64,000 bases of DNA from Streptomyces sp. NBC_01549 (GCF_026339955.1 NZ_JAPEPW010000002.1:1860001-1924000); one strand, 5' to 3'; positions 33,503 through 42,834 are shown, counted from the stretch's first letter. Notes: a model not told the origin generated them from the letters alone. Made by a program: numbers and translations.

Positions 33503-33844
33503 TCACATCTGCAGTAGCCGTTCGGTGATCTCCCGGTACTGCTGCAGCGCGAGCCGTAGTTCCTCGGTCTGCGTATCGGTGTCCGGGTCCTCCCAGCTTG
33601 TACGGAGAACGCGCCGCTGTTCTACGAGGGTGTCGATGAACTGGGTGACGACATCGTCGAAGGCCGCATCGGCCTCTTCCACTGCCCGCCGTGGGCTGTC
33701 CACGAAGGTGCTGAGGGCCCCTTGGAGGCGCAGGGCGAGCTTGTCCCGTTCGCCTTGCGGGACCAGTGCCACACCTGGCGGGCGAACACGGCGGCCGACG
33801 CTGATGGCGTGCTCACGCGGTGCGTGTTCGGCGTTGTGCGACAT
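33503..33844 (-). CDS. Hypothetical protein paired with the membrane-anchored paralogue upstream
   Basis: A 113-residue, mostly helical acidic protein: RLQGALSTFVDSPRRAVEEA and QRRVLRTSWEDPDTDTQTEE. The segment FVDSPRRAVEEADA matches FVDSPQKAATEADA in the preceding gene, so the two share a domain. Its ATG overlaps the previous stop by one base (TGATG), so they are coupled. No known function. Confidence 0.75.
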   Translation of the reverse strand: MSHNAEHAPREHAISVGRRVRPPGVALVPQGERDKLALRLQGALSTFVDSPRRAVEEADAAFDDVVTQFIDTLVEQRRVLRTSWEDPDTDTQTEELRLALQQYREITERLLQM

Positions 33845-34470
33845 CAGGTGCTGCTTCCCTTCGCATGACGTCGGGTCGTCAGTGGCCACGGCGCGTGGCC
33901 CTGGCCGTCGGGAGACGGCGGGCGGCGCCGGTTCGGGTCGACCTGCTGTTCGGCGACGAGTGACTCGAAGAGGCTTCGGGCTTCGACCATGGCCTCCCGC
34001 ATTTCCTCGGTGCCGCTCTGGTCGCGGGCTGCGGCATGCAGGCTGCGGTAGCCCTCGACGAAGTAGGCGTGGTGGACGGAGAGGGCAGCCAGCTGCTCCT
34101 CGAACTGCTCGCCGTCCGGGAAGCCACGGTCCCTTACCAGGCGTGCCAACAACGCATCCGCCTCGGTGGCGGCCTTCTGCGGTGAGTCGACGAACTGCTC
34201 CTGGACGGCGGCCCACTGAGCCACGTACCGCTCGCGGGCCTCGGGCGACAGCGGCTGTTCCCGGAGTGCGCCGTGGCGCTGCACGCGCTCGGCGAGTTCC
34301 CGCTCCGCAGCCCGGACATCACCGTTCTGGCGGGTGACGACACACTCGTACTCGGGCCCGAACTGCCGTTTGAGCCCGCGCCCGCCGCTGCCCCGGGCTC
34401 GTCCACGTCCGGTGTAGAGAAGGGTGGCCAGGCCTATGACGAGTACGGCGATGACTAGGACGGTGATCAT
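33844..34470 (-). CDS. Membrane-anchored hypothetical protein
   Basis: A 208-residue protein with one N-terminal membrane segment (MITVLVIAVLVIGLATLLYT), a basic stretch, then a helical domain (RAAERELAERVQRHGALREQ ... FVDSPQKAATEADALLARLV ... LAALSVHHAYFVEGYRSLHA). It is coupled to the shorter paralogue at 33503. This type recurs in Streptomyces stress loci, but I know of no tested function. ATG 34470. Confidence 0.75.
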   Translation of the reverse strand: MITVLVIAVLVIGLATLLYTGRGRARGSGGRGLKRQFGPEYECVVTRQNGDVRAAERELAERVQRHGALREQPLSPEARERYVAQWAAVQEQFVDSPQKAATEADALLARLVRDRGFPDGEQFEEQLAALSVHHAYFVEGYRSLHAAARDQSGTEEMREAMVEARSLFESLVAEQQVDPNRRRPPSPDGQGHAPWPLTTRRHAKGSST

Positions 34471-35713
34471 GGCTGCCTTCTTTGGCTCTTGGTTCGCTGG
34501 TCGGTCTGCTGCGTTGCCGTCAGTTCCTGTCGGTTCATTGAGCGTCGGTGCCGCCGAGTGGCGTCCACGCGACGTCAGTGCCATCGGGCGTCCGTGGTCG
34601 GCGCCCAAGGCGTCCTTGTCCTGGCCGCCCTCGGCTGTCTGTTGGGACGGGATCCCGCCCGACTCGTGTGCGGGCGGTCATTCCCACGGGGGTGGTATCG
34701 GGCCCCGGCGTGGATTACGTGCGGTTGTGCCGGCGGCCGCCACGGCTGCGACCATGCGGGGCGAAGTCGACGGCCTCGAAGACCGGCGGAAGGAGAGGAA
34801 TCAGAAGCGGCATGGCCGGGCCTCCACACGGTCACAGGGACAGGTCCTGCGTTCCGCGGGGGCCGGGCGAAGCGGGAGGCGGAAGGCCTTGCCCGGAGAT
34901 TTCCGGAGCGGTACAGCCCCACGCCTGCTGTCAGTCAACGCCTGGCAACTTCCCTTGTCAACGTAGTGTCGACACGGAGGAGTTCTGGGTACTGGGCAGA
35001 GGCCGCTGGGGTGAACGGAGCCTCGGCGGAGGCTTCGGCCGGTTCGGCCGACGGCAGGACATGGTCCTCCCACCAAGACAGGCCCATGACGGTGGCAAGC
35101 AGAACGAAGGGGGGTCGAAGCCGGAACAATCAGCGCGTACATGCGTACCGCCTGCGATGGGATGCGTGCGACGCGGCGGGCAGTGGATCGTTGCCCGCAT
35201 GGGGCGCATCGAGGCTGCGCCGGGATCGCGTAGCGACGGCGAGTGCGGGAGCCGCCCGTTGGTGGCCGGGCAGGTTCCGGCGCTGATGCGCGAGGTGCGC
35301 CCTCGAGGGAGCGCGAGAGAGGTGATCGACGCTGCCGGGGGCACGGGCCGCACCAGGCACGCTAGCCCTTTCCGCACTCCCTGAACAGGCGCCAAGTGGC
35401 CATCCGGTTACGGCGGAAGACGTCGACGTGGGGCGCTGTCCGTAACCTCTGGGCAGGGCTAGGCTGTTCGAACAGGCCCCAGCCCCCGGCAGTGATGCCT
35501 TGTTCCGCTCCGGGAAGGCCCGCCGTGTTCGTCTCGCTTCTCATTCTCCTCGTGGGTCCTGACCCCCTGCCGCCATGGGGCGGTCCTGGGCCTGCTGGTC
35601 GATGTCGCGCGGCCTATACAGCGGGCGCTGCGATATGCGCTGCGGCGGCTTCACACGGAAGACCGGAGGTGCGACTCACCCTCGGCAGATGAGCCGTCGA
35701 AAAGGAGAAGGTC
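34471..35713. other. Long region without a supported gene
   Basis: About 1.2 kb with only low-quality frames. A TTG-started minus frame at 34935-35129 (LFRLRPPFVLLATVMGLSWW) could be a short secreted peptide but has no clear ribosome site. Given the number of gene scraps nearby, this is probably decayed coding DNA. GGAGAAGG at about 35703 serves the next gene. Confidence 0.5.
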
Positions 35714-35896
35714 ATGATTCACGCAGCCGGTGTCCGCGAGTGGCGCAACCTCGACGCCGTCGATACCGAGCCGCGCAAGTCCGGTGTCTTCGAGGCGGCC
35801 CTCGCCGACACCACCCCCCACGACGTGCTGCCCGCCGACCAGGAGGAAGCGATCTTCAAGCTCCGCGTTGTGAGGTACGCGTCATGCATCAGGTGA
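35714..35896 (+). pseudogene. PRC-barrel protein with internal deletion
   Basis: A 60-residue ORF with a good ribosome site. Its start, GVREWRNLDAVDTEPRKSGV FEAALADTT minus the space, matches the N-terminus of Streptomyces PRC-barrel proteins. It then jumps to HDVLPADQEEAIFK, which is normally their C-terminus. About 55 residues of the barrel are missing in frame, so it is probably not functional. The 3' end overlaps the ANTAR gene by 13 bases. Confidence 0.6.
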
Positions 35897-36243
35897 CCAG
35901 GCCCCGTGAAGATCAGTTGTTGTTGACGGTTGCGGCTTCGGCGGGGGAAACGGCCTTGGCTGCAGAAGTCCTTGAACTGCGCGCCACAAATGAGCAGTTG
36001 GGGCAGGCTCTGGCGAGCCGAGCGGTGATCGACCAGGCGCGCGGCATGGTGATGGCTCTGGCGCCGTGCAGCACCGCGAGGGCCTGGGATCTGCTGGTGG
36101 ACGTGTCGCAGCACTGCAACGTCAAACTCAGAGACGTGGCCGCGGCCCTCGTCGCCACGACGACGGGCGAGGCCCTCCCGGAGCAGCTTCAGCGGGAGCT
36201 GCGCCGGGCGCTGCGACGTGCTCATGCGGCAGACCGGCGGTGA
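35884..36243 (+). CDS. ANTAR domain protein
   Basis: A 119-residue protein. The helical ANTAR domain is at residues 35-90: EVLELRATNEQLGQALASRA, VIDQARGMVMALAPCSTARA, and WDLLVDVSQHCNVKLRDVAA. ANTAR proteins bind two-hexaloop RNA hairpins to prevent termination. No GAF sensor domain is present and I saw no dual-hexaloop target nearby. ATG 35884 lies within the end of the upstream ORF. Confidence 0.8.
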   Translation: MHQVTRPREDQLLLTVAASAGETALAAEVLELRATNEQLGQALASRAVIDQARGMVMALAPCSTARAWDLLVDVSQHCNVKLRDVAAALVATTTGEALPEQLQRELRRALRRAHAADRR

Positions 36244-36844
36244 CGTCGGGCACGCCCTGTGGCCGGCACCGGGAGCTGTGAGCTCAACCCTCCGGTGCCT
36301 TCGTCCAGGCCGGCCGTCGGACGCCTCTCCTGTGTAGCCCGCCTCGTGGCTCTCAAACACCGGCCGGTCTCTCCCGTGCTCCCGCGGCTGTTGACCAGGA
36401 GGGACTCTGGCGGAGCGCGGCGTCGGTGGTAAGGGCGGCGACGGCGGCCACGTGCCCGGACGGCAACGCCCGGGTCGCGGGCCGAGGCAGAAGCCGATGA
36501 GTGGAGGCCGACCTGGGGGGGCGATGTCGACGGCGCCGGAGGCCAAGGCCAGGGAGCCGGTGGCGCGCAGTGCGACACGGCGTGCGCCGTGGTTGCAACG
36601 GGCCGTCTGTCGGGTTCTCTCGTTCGGCCGAGTCCGCTGCCGCGCCCTCCATGTTCTCTGCCCGCGCCCCGTAGGTGGCCCTGAGTGGCGGAGACCCTGT
36701 TTGAAAGCGGGCTGTCCGGGAAGCCGTCCGGTGTGCTTCGGACCGGAGGCACGCCCGTGGGAGCAGCCTTCGCTGCTCCCCAGTGCGCTGCGGTCGATCG
36801 GCTCCCACGGTGAGTGATGCCACTGATCAGGGAGGCACGTGCCC
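36244..36844. other. Intergenic region, no gene supported
   Basis: About 600 bases with no ORF of plausible composition. A GGAGG at 36831-36835 serves the sigma factor gene. I see no clear promoter. Confidence 0.5.
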
Positions 36845-37666
36845 GTGACGTATCAACGCACGCAGAGCGCACGAAGCACACGTCTTTCCGACGACGCACC
36901 GGACACCGCCGCCGCGTTCCGCCGTATCGCCGCCCTGCCGGACGGCCCGGAGAGGTCCGCGCTGCGGCAGGAGGTGGTATGCGCCTGGATGCCGATGGCC
37001 GTACGGCTGGCCCGGCGCTTCCGCCACCGCGGTGAGACCTTCGAAGACCTCAAGCAGGTCGCCCAACTGGGCCTGGTCAAGGCGGTATCCCGCTTCGACC
37101 CAAGTCTCGGCACCGCCTTCCAGGGCTTTGCCATACCGACGATCCTCGGCGAGGTGAAGCGGCACTTCCGTGACGAACTCTGGGTCGTGCATGTGCCGCG
37201 GCGCCTACAGGAGCTGCGCAGCCAGGTCCGCTCCGCCGACCATGAGCTGTGCTCTTCGCTGGGCGGGCGTACACCCGCCGTCCACGAGATCGCCGCACAC
37301 ACCGGGCTGACCGAGGCCGAGGTACGGCTGGGTCAGGGGGCACCGGAACCCTTCACCGCCCGGTCCTTGGACGCCGTGCCCGGCCACTCCGAGGACAGCC
37401 ACCCTCTGGCCGACACCCTCGGTGGCATGGAGCCCGGCTTCGACCGCGTCGTCAACCGTGAGGCGCTCCGACCCCTGCTGCGGGCACTGCCCGATCGCGA
37501 ACGGCAGATCCTGTACATGAGGTTCTTCTGCGAGATGACACAGGCCCGCATCGGCCTACAGCTCGGTGTCTCTCAGATGCACGTCTCCCGACTGATCACC
37601 CGCACCTGCGCACTCCTGCGCGACCAGGTGATGGCCGACACCCACGATCCGAGGAGGGCATCGTGA
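36845..37666 (+). CDS. RNA polymerase sigma factor, SigB/SigF/SigG group
   Basis: A group 3 sigma factor of 273 residues from GTG 36845 (275 from GTG 36839, which is too close to GGAGG). Region 2 has MAVRLARRFRHRGETFEDLK and QVAQLGLVKAVSRFDPSLGT, then FAIPTILGEVKRHFRD. Region 3 begins VHEIAAHTGLTEAEV. Region 4 has LLRALPDRERQILYMRFFCE and QARIGLQLGVSQMHVSRLIT. Such factors drive stress and development regulons and are usually held by an anti-sigma factor. No anti-sigma gene is adjacent. Confidence 0.95.
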   Translation: MTYQRTQSARSTRLSDDAPDTAAAFRRIAALPDGPERSALRQEVVCAWMPMAVRLARRFRHRGETFEDLKQVAQLGLVKAVSRFDPSLGTAFQGFAIPTILGEVKRHFRDELWVVHVPRRLQELRSQVRSADHELCSSLGGRTPAVHEIAAHTGLTEAEVRLGQGAPEPFTARSLDAVPGHSEDSHPLADTLGGMEPGFDRVVNREALRPLLRALPDRERQILYMRFFCEMTQARIGLQLGVSQMHVSRLITRTCALLRDQVMADTHDPRRAS

Positions 37667-37884
37667 CGACATCCCGGCTGCACGGGCGGCGACCGGGCTG
37701 ATTGTCCTCGACGCCTCAGGGATGAGGGGGACGGCACAGGGGGACCTGTAGGACCATGTCCGGGAAGGCTGCGAACAGGAGAATCGGGCTGCCGGGGCGA
37801 TAAGGCCGCTGGTGCCGTCGGCTGACTCCAAAGGCACTCCTATCTGCGAGAGGCACGCTGCGATGAGCGCGGGACAACCAGGCC

Positions 37885-38265
37885 ATGCACCATCCCGCAG
37901 TGGTCGCTCACCACCAGAGCCGCGCCGGGGACGTCCAACTGCGTATCGCCGACGCCATCACCAAGTTCGCCGGTTCAATGCCGTTCGTCTACATCCACGC
38001 GATCGCTTTCGCGTTGTGGATGCTGTTCTTCGAGGCCGGCCCCTGGCCCACGCTGACGCTCGTGGTGTCACTGGAGGCGATCTTCCTGTCGGCGTTCGTC
38101 ATGATCGGCCAGAACCGGCAGGCCGCCTTCCAGCAGATCAAGGCCGATCACGATTTCGTCGAGCAGGAGTTGGAGCTCAAGACCAACACCGAGCTGACCC
38201 GGGCGATCCACGCCATGACCACGGAACTCCACAGCCGTTTGATCGAGGACCGCGCAGAACAGTAG
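37885..38265 (+). CDS. DUF1003 membrane protein
   Basis: A 126-residue protein with two membrane segments (MPFVYIHAIAFALWMLFFEA and LTLVVSLEAIFLSAFVMIGQ) followed by a helical cytosolic tail (QQIKADHDFVEQELELKTNT, ELTRAIHAMTTELH). The pattern and spacing match DUF1003. Function unknown. ATG 37885 has no strong ribosome site, so the true start may be slightly downstream. Confidence 0.85.
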   Translation: MHHPAVVAHHQSRAGDVQLRIADAITKFAGSMPFVYIHAIAFALWMLFFEAGPWPTLTLVVSLEAIFLSAFVMIGQNRQAAFQQIKADHDFVEQELELKTNTELTRAIHAMTTELHSRLIEDRAEQ

Positions 38266-38510
38266 CGGGCCCGGGTGGTCAGGCGCCCAGGCCGGGAAGG
38301 CGTTCGGAGTCATCGATGAAGGCGCGGGCCACGTCGGACAGACGCCGGCTGTGGGAACGGGCATAGCCGCGCGACCTGCACCGTGAGGCGTCGCGCTTCA
38401 GTCGGCGGATGGTGCGTCCTGGTTGGCGGGGCCCCGCAGGGCGCCCGTGCCGACCGTCGCCCGGGACGGGCAACGCCCTACTCCCCGGACGCCGGGTGAA
38501 GGCACCCGGT

Positions 38511-39425
38511 TCAGTGCGCCGACCGGGCGGTCTGGGTGTCCAGCGCGGCGCAGAGCCAGTCGTGGGCGGCGCCTGCAGTCGGTTCCGACGGGCCGGACAG
38601 CTCGGCGGTGAGTTCCCAGTAGCGGTCGATACGGGGATCCGCGGCCAGCAGCCGGATGAGTCCGCGGCGGAAGGCGGGAGTGTCCCGCGTGCCGCGTGAG
38701 CGGGCATAGGCGGAGACGAAGCAGTCGAGTGCCTCGCCCTCGTGCGGTGGCCGCTGCGCCCGCAGCTGCGGCGATGCCAGCGCGTACGCCTCGACGAGGC
38801 CGTCGTAGAGCACGGCCGGGCGGCCCCCGTCGGGCTGGTGTGCCGCGGGCTGGCCGTGTCCGGTGCCGGGGCAGGGGGCGGAGACGAGGGCGTGCAGCCG
38901 GGTGAAGGCCAGCACCTGGGCCGGGGTCGGACCGTCGGGAAGCTGCGGAACCGCGTGTTCGACGATGACGGAGACCAGCCGGGCCGGGAGCCGCGGCGGC
39001 AGCCAGCGCCGCCAGAAGCGTGCCAATGCGGCCGTGCTGGGCGGGACGGACACGGCGCCGATCAGCCGCAGCCGCTCGGCGCGTTCCTCCGGGGCACACT
39101 CCTGGACCAGCTGGAGGGCCGCCTCCTGCCAGCGCAGGGCAGCCAGCCGCGAGCCGATCTGCCGCAGCTGCCCCGCGACGACGTCCTCCAGCGTGTCCTC
39201 CTGGTCGAGGACCCGGCCTACTTCGGGGAGCGGCAGGTCGAGGGTGCGCAGGGAGCGGATCAGGTGGAGCCGGTCGAGTGCCTCGGGGCCATAGCGGCGG
39301 TGGCCGCCCGCGCTGCGGGCGGCTTCGGGCAGCAGACCGCGGTCCGAGTAGAAGCGGACGGTCTTGACGGTGACGCCCGCGTGCTCGGCGAGCTCTCCGA
39401 TGCTCCATGTGCTTTCAGGGCGCAC
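38511..39425 (-). CDS. MerR family regulator
   Basis: A 304-residue MerR protein. The N-terminal winged helix is WSIGELAEHAGVTVKTVRFY, then SAGGHRRYGPEALDRLHLIR. A long helical effector domain follows to the C-terminus, without a metal-binding Cys cluster. GTG 39425. A promoter with a 19-bp spacer and a central dyad lies in the divergent gap, so it most likely activates the hydrolase at 39522. Confidence 0.9.
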   Translation of the reverse strand: MRPESTWSIGELAEHAGVTVKTVRFYSDRGLLPEAARSAGGHRRYGPEALDRLHLIRSLRTLDLPLPEVGRVLDQEDTLEDVVAGQLRQIGSRLAALRWQEAALQLVQECAPEERAERLRLIGAVSVPPSTAALARFWRRWLPPRLPARLVSVIVEHAVPQLPDGPTPAQVLAFTRLHALVSAPCPGTGHGQPAAHQPDGGRPAVLYDGLVEAYALASPQLRAQRPPHEGEALDCFVSAYARSRGTRDTPAFRRGLIRLLAADPRIDRYWELTAELSGPSEPTAGAAHDWLCAALDTQTARSAH

Positions 39426-39428
39426 GAC

Positions 39429-39459
39429 TTGAACCTCCCTCAGGGGGAGTTCCTACCGT
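39429..39459 (+). promoter_or_regulatory. MerR-type promoter with 19-bp spacer
   Basis: TTGAAC (39429-39434) and TACCGT (39454-39459) are 19 bp apart, longer than the normal 17, and the spacer is the dyad CTCCCTCAGGGGGAG. This is the classic layout in which MerR proteins untwist DNA to allow transcription. It reads toward the hydrolase. Confidence 0.7.
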
Positions 39460-39521
39460 ACCCACGAGCGCGGACGGCCGGTACGGACGGCCCTGCGACC
39501 ACGGCGTGCGAGGAGACATCG

Positions 39522-41042
39522 ATGACGGCATTCATCCTGGTGGCGGGCGCCCACACCGGCAGCTGGATATGGCAGGCGGTGGCCGATCGGCTGCGGGAGT
39601 CGGGGGCGCAGGCGTATCCGGTGACGCTCACCGGCATGGGTGAGCGCGGCCATGCGGCGGGACCTGACACGGACCTGGAGACACACATCCACGATCTGCT
39701 GCGGGTGATCGACCGGACGGACGCGGCTGAGGTGGTGTTGGTCGGTCACTGCTACGGCATCTACCCGGTGCTCGGCGCCGCCGACCGGCGCCCGGAACGG
39801 ATCGCCCGGATCGTCCACCTGGATGCGGGCATGCCCCAGCACGGCGACCAGGCCCTCACCCTGGTGCCCGACCAGGCGGTCCGCGACCGGCTGCTGCACC
39901 GGGCCGGGCCGGCCGAGGACGACTGGCGGATTCCCCCGCCGCCACTTCAGGCGTGGCAGCGCTGGGGCAGCGTCGCCGGCCTCTCGCCCGCCGTGCTGGC
40001 TCGGCTGGCGGGAGACGCCGTACCGCAGCCGGCCCGCACGCTCACCCAGCCGCTCCGCCTGTCGAAAGCGGTCTCCGAGCTGCCGAAGACCGGCGTCCTG
40101 TGCACCGCCAACGGTTCGAGCATCGCCATGGTCGAGGCCCTGGTGGGACTGGGGGACCCGCGCTTCCAGGTGCTCACCGACCCCCGGGTGAGCTTCTTCG
40201 AACTCGACACCGGGCACTGGCCGATGCTCTCCTGCCCCGACGAGGTGGCCGAGACACTGGTGCGGGCCGCCGCGAGAGAAGGGCACCGGGTGGCCGCGGC
40301 GGTGAACGAACAACCGGCGCATCTTCGCCCCTTCCTGCTGGATGTACCGGAGCGGCCTCGCGAGCGGGTGGGACGGGTCGATCTCCACCTCCCCGACGAC
40401 CTCGCTGAAGCCGACCGCCCGCGGCCGGCGGTGGTGTTCGTCCACGGTGGCCCGGTCCACCCCGACGTGCGGCCGACTCCCCGGGACTGGCCGGGCTTCG
40501 TCGGCTACGGCCGGTACGTGGCGGGTATGGGGGTCGTCGGCGTGACGCTGGACCATCGACTGCACGATCTCGCCGACTACGGTCGGGCCGCCGAGGACAT
40601 AGCCGAAGCGGTCGACCTCGTACGGGCCGATCCGCGCGTCGACGGGGACCGCGTGGCGCTGTGGTACTTCTCCAGTGGCGGGCTGTTGTCGGCGGACCGG
40701 CTCGCGGCGCCCCCGCCGTGGTTGCGGTGCGTCGCGGCGAGCTATCCGATACTCGCACCGCTGCCGAACTGGGGGCTTGTCGATTCCCGGTTCCGCCCGG
40801 CGGACGCGGTGCGTACCGCGGGGCGGTTGCCGATCGTCTTGACCCGGGTGGAGCTGGAGCGCGCGGAGATCGCGGTGACGGTCGAGGAATTCCTGGCCGC
40901 CGCCGAGAAGTGCGACGCCGATGTCGAGGTGATCGACGTTCCGCTCGGTCACCATGGTTTCGAGACGATCGACCATACCGAGCAGGCGCGCGACGCCGTG
41001 GAGCGAGCGGTGCGATCCGTCCTGGAGCACCTGCGGCGCTGA
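39522..41042 (+). CDS. Fused double alpha/beta hydrolase with Cys nucleophile in domain 1
   Basis: A 506-residue fusion. Domain 1 (about 1-250) resembles EstC-type esterases: MTAFILVAGAHTGSWIWQAV, LTGMGERGHA, and elbow VLVGHCYG with Cys77 where Ser is usual; its His is in DTGHWPML (His232). Domain 2 (about 265-506) is a second hydrolase: PAVVFVHGGPVHPD with oxyanion HGG, elbow WYFSSGG (Ser384), and His in PLGHHGFET. AGGAG precedes ATG 39522. It is divergent from MerR, which probably activates it. It may be bifunctional, or one half may be regulatory. Substrates unknown. Confidence 0.85.
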   Translation: MTAFILVAGAHTGSWIWQAVADRLRESGAQAYPVTLTGMGERGHAAGPDTDLETHIHDLLRVIDRTDAAEVVLVGHCYGIYPVLGAADRRPERIARIVHLDAGMPQHGDQALTLVPDQAVRDRLLHRAGPAEDDWRIPPPPLQAWQRWGSVAGLSPAVLARLAGDAVPQPARTLTQPLRLSKAVSELPKTGVLCTANGSSIAMVEALVGLGDPRFQVLTDPRVSFFELDTGHWPMLSCPDEVAETLVRAAAREGHRVAAAVNEQPAHLRPFLLDVPERPRERVGRVDLHLPDDLAEADRPRPAVVFVHGGPVHPDVRPTPRDWPGFVGYGRYVAGMGVVGVTLDHRLHDLADYGRAAEDIAEAVDLVRADPRVDGDRVALWYFSSGGLLSADRLAAPPPWLRCVAASYPILAPLPNWGLVDSRFRPADAVRTAGRLPIVLTRVELERAEIAVTVEEFLAAAEKCDADVEVIDVPLGHHGFETIDHTEQARDAVERAVRSVLEHLRR

Positions 41043-41136
41043 GACATCCCTCGACGAGCCGACCGAGGCACTGCCGGGACCACCTGGGCCCACCCTTGCC
41101 GGGGTTCCCCTCCATGACCTCACCGTGGGGCACGAA

Positions 41137-41179
41137 ACACGGATGGTGCCGACCGAGAGTCGGCCAGCACCATCCGTGT
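41137..41179. terminator. Strong hairpin downstream of the fused hydrolase
   Basis: ACACGGATGGTGC (41137-41149) pairs with GCACCATCCGTGT (41167-41179) over 13 bp, with an inner CCGAC/GTCGG stem. It ends the hydrolase transcript and lies at the edge of the putative island. Confidence 0.75.
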
Positions 41180-41190
41180 GTGTAAACGTT

Positions 41191-41205
41191 GTGTCCGAGG
41201 GGGGA
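41191..41205. repeat. 15-bp direct repeat of the tRNA-Leu 3' end (putative att site)
   Basis: GTGTCCGAGGGGGGA is identical to 49777-49791, which contains the last 14 nt of tRNA-Leu(GAG) in the same orientation. This is the expected distal attachment scar of an element inserted at that tRNA. The repeat is short, so chance is possible. Confidence 0.45.
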
Positions 41206-41423
41206 TCGATACCGAGAGTCTTCGGAATGCGTGTCTCACCGCGGTACTTGAGCTATCGGTGTAGGGCAGATAGCACTCAGCGCATTGAGCTTGGACGCCG
41301 GTCGACATCCCTCACAGGGGTGGCGCTCTCTGGCTCCGGCCTTGTCGAGGGGCAGGGTCAAGGGCCCTGTTGATACCGGAGCACGAATCCCTCCCTCTAC
41401 GGGACGCTTTTCACCGAAGGGCT

Positions 41424-41735
41424 TCACAGGGCCCAGTGGCGGAAAGCTTCGATCCATTCGGCGCCCTCGGGCGGAGGGTCGGGCAGCGGGAGGTCTCGAA
41501 GACCTATGGGTTGGAGGATCCGTCCGCGGCGGCAGATCGCTACCACTCCGCTGCCTGGTCGCAGGTCGATCTCCTCGACGATGACGTCGACTCCCAACAC
41601 TTCGGTGGTGAAGGGCACGGTAACGCGGTCGCTGAGCACGGCATGGAAGCCGACCAGCTCTTCGTCCTCGCCGTAGGCGTCAACGAGCGCCTCGGCGATC
41701 ATGGCGTCGAGGTCCTGGTCCGACAGACCCTCCAC
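41424..41735 (-). CDS. Small conserved protein (annotated in relatives as calcium-binding)
   Basis: A 103-residue protein: SDQDLDAMIAEALVDAYGED, then VPFTTEVLGVDVIVEEIDLR and GLRDLPLPDPPPEGAEWIEA. It is a common Streptomyces type often labelled calcium-binding, though I see no clear EF-hand. GTG 41735 follows AAGGA. It is 22 bases after the SEC-C gene on the same strand. Confidence 0.75.
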   Translation of the reverse strand: MEGLSDQDLDAMIAEALVDAYGEDEELVGFHAVLSDRVTVPFTTEVLGVDVIVEEIDLRPGSGVVAICRRGRILQPIGLRDLPLPDPPPEGAEWIEAFRHWAL

Positions 41736-41757
41736 TGTGTGGTCCTTCCCTGCGAGA

Positions 41758-42834
41758 TCAGTTCCTGGCCGGGGCGCCGCAGCACTTCTTGTATTTTCGG
41801 CCCGAGTCGCACCAGCATGGCCCGTTCCGCGGCGGGGGCCAGGCCAGCGACTCGTCCGGGTGGGCGCGCACCACATGCCTGCTGAACGCGCGGCGGGTGT
41901 CCGGGGTGTCGGCATCACGCCCTTCCCGGACGGCGAACTCCTCGTACGCGGCCAGGGTGGCGCTGACGATGTGCACCCGGGCGGCGCCGGCCTCCGCGTA
42001 GGTGCGCGCGTCGGTCTGCAGCCGCTGTATGTAGGCGGTGTAGTCGTCCCCGTAGGAGTCGGTCGACTCGGGCCAGCGGGTGCGTACCGCGGCGAAGTCC
42101 TCGCGTACCCAGCGCAGCACGATCCCGTCGAAGGCCGCTGTGTCCTCGGGCACCTCCACCGGCCTCCCCGACGGCAGCCCACTCAGCGCCCGGTCCAACT
42201 CTTCGCCGAATTCCCGTAGTTCGGCGTCAGTCTCGGCTTCGGCGGCCAGGTCGTCGTCGGTCGGCTCCAGACCGAGGTCCCGGCGCAGGAGAGCCCGGCT
42301 GATGCGCAGCCCGCGGCGCAGTCGGGCGGCCTCGCCACCAACGGTCCCCTTGTTCTCCCGCGCTGCGGGATGTGCCAGGGCGGCCAGACACCAGTCAAGG
42401 GCCCGTTCGGACCTGCCGATCTCCCCGAGCATGTCGACCATGTCGTCGAAGACCTGCAGATCGGCCACGGCCTCATCGGGCTGCTCGGTCAGCTCCTCGC
42501 GTAGGGCTTGCTCGGCCTGTTCGGCGTCCCGCTCGCGGTCCTGCGCGTAGAGCGTCTCCACCACCCCGACCTGCGCCTGTCGGCCGGCCGCGCCGCTGAG
42601 TTTCGTCGCCCGAGTGAACAGCTCCAGCGCCTTTGCGTCGTCGCCCTGGCCCTGCTTGCCGCGGGCGGTCAGCCATCCGGCGTGCACCAGGGCGCGGCCC
42701 TGGTCCGGATCCCCGGGGTGCTCGTCGGCCCACTGTTCACACTGCGCCGCCGTCGGCTGCCTGCCCACCGTCGCGAGGAACTGCTCGTACGGGAAGTCGA
42801 CGGCTCGGATAGGCGAAGGGGATGCGCTGCTCAT
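41758..42834 (-). CDS. SEC-C motif protein with helical repeat body
   Basis: A 358-residue protein. TPR-like helical segments fill most of it (GRALVHAGWLTARGKQGQGD, RERDAEQAEQALREELTEQP, ERALDWCLAALAHPAARENK). The C-terminus is a SEC-C zinc knuckle: GPCWCDSGRKYKKCCG. SEC-C tails in SecA bind SecB or ribosomes; in other proteins they are general interaction modules. ATG 42834. Cotranscribed with the gene at 41424; possible island cargo. Confidence 0.85.
   Translation of the reverse strand: MSSASPSPIRAVDFPYEQFLATVGRQPTAAQCEQWADEHPGDPDQGRALVHAGWLTARGKQGQGDDAKALELFTRATKLSGAAGRQAQVGVVETLYAQDRERDAEQAEQALREELTEQPDEAVADLQVFDDMVDMLGEIGRSERALDWCLAALAHPAARENKGTVGGEAARLRRGLRISRALLRRDLGLEPTDDDLAAEAETDAELREFGEELDRALSGLPSGRPVEVPEDTAAFDGIVLRWVREDFAAVRTRWPESTDSYGDDYTAYIQRLQTDARTYAEAGAARVHIVSATLAAYEEFAVREGRDADTPDTRRAFSRHVVRAHPDESLAWPPPRNGPCWCDSGRKYKKCCGAPARN

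Larger units (their letters stand above)
41043..41423. other. Intergenic region with hairpin and putative att repeat
   Basis: About 380 bases between the hydrolase and the gene at 41424. It contains the hairpin 41137-41179 and the 15-bp repeat 41191-41205. Beyond these I see no gene. Confidence 0.6.

Noticed and set aside
34935..35129. Small secreted peptide from a TTG start
   Set aside because: The N-terminus looks like a signal peptide, but the ribosome site is weak and no family is recognisable.
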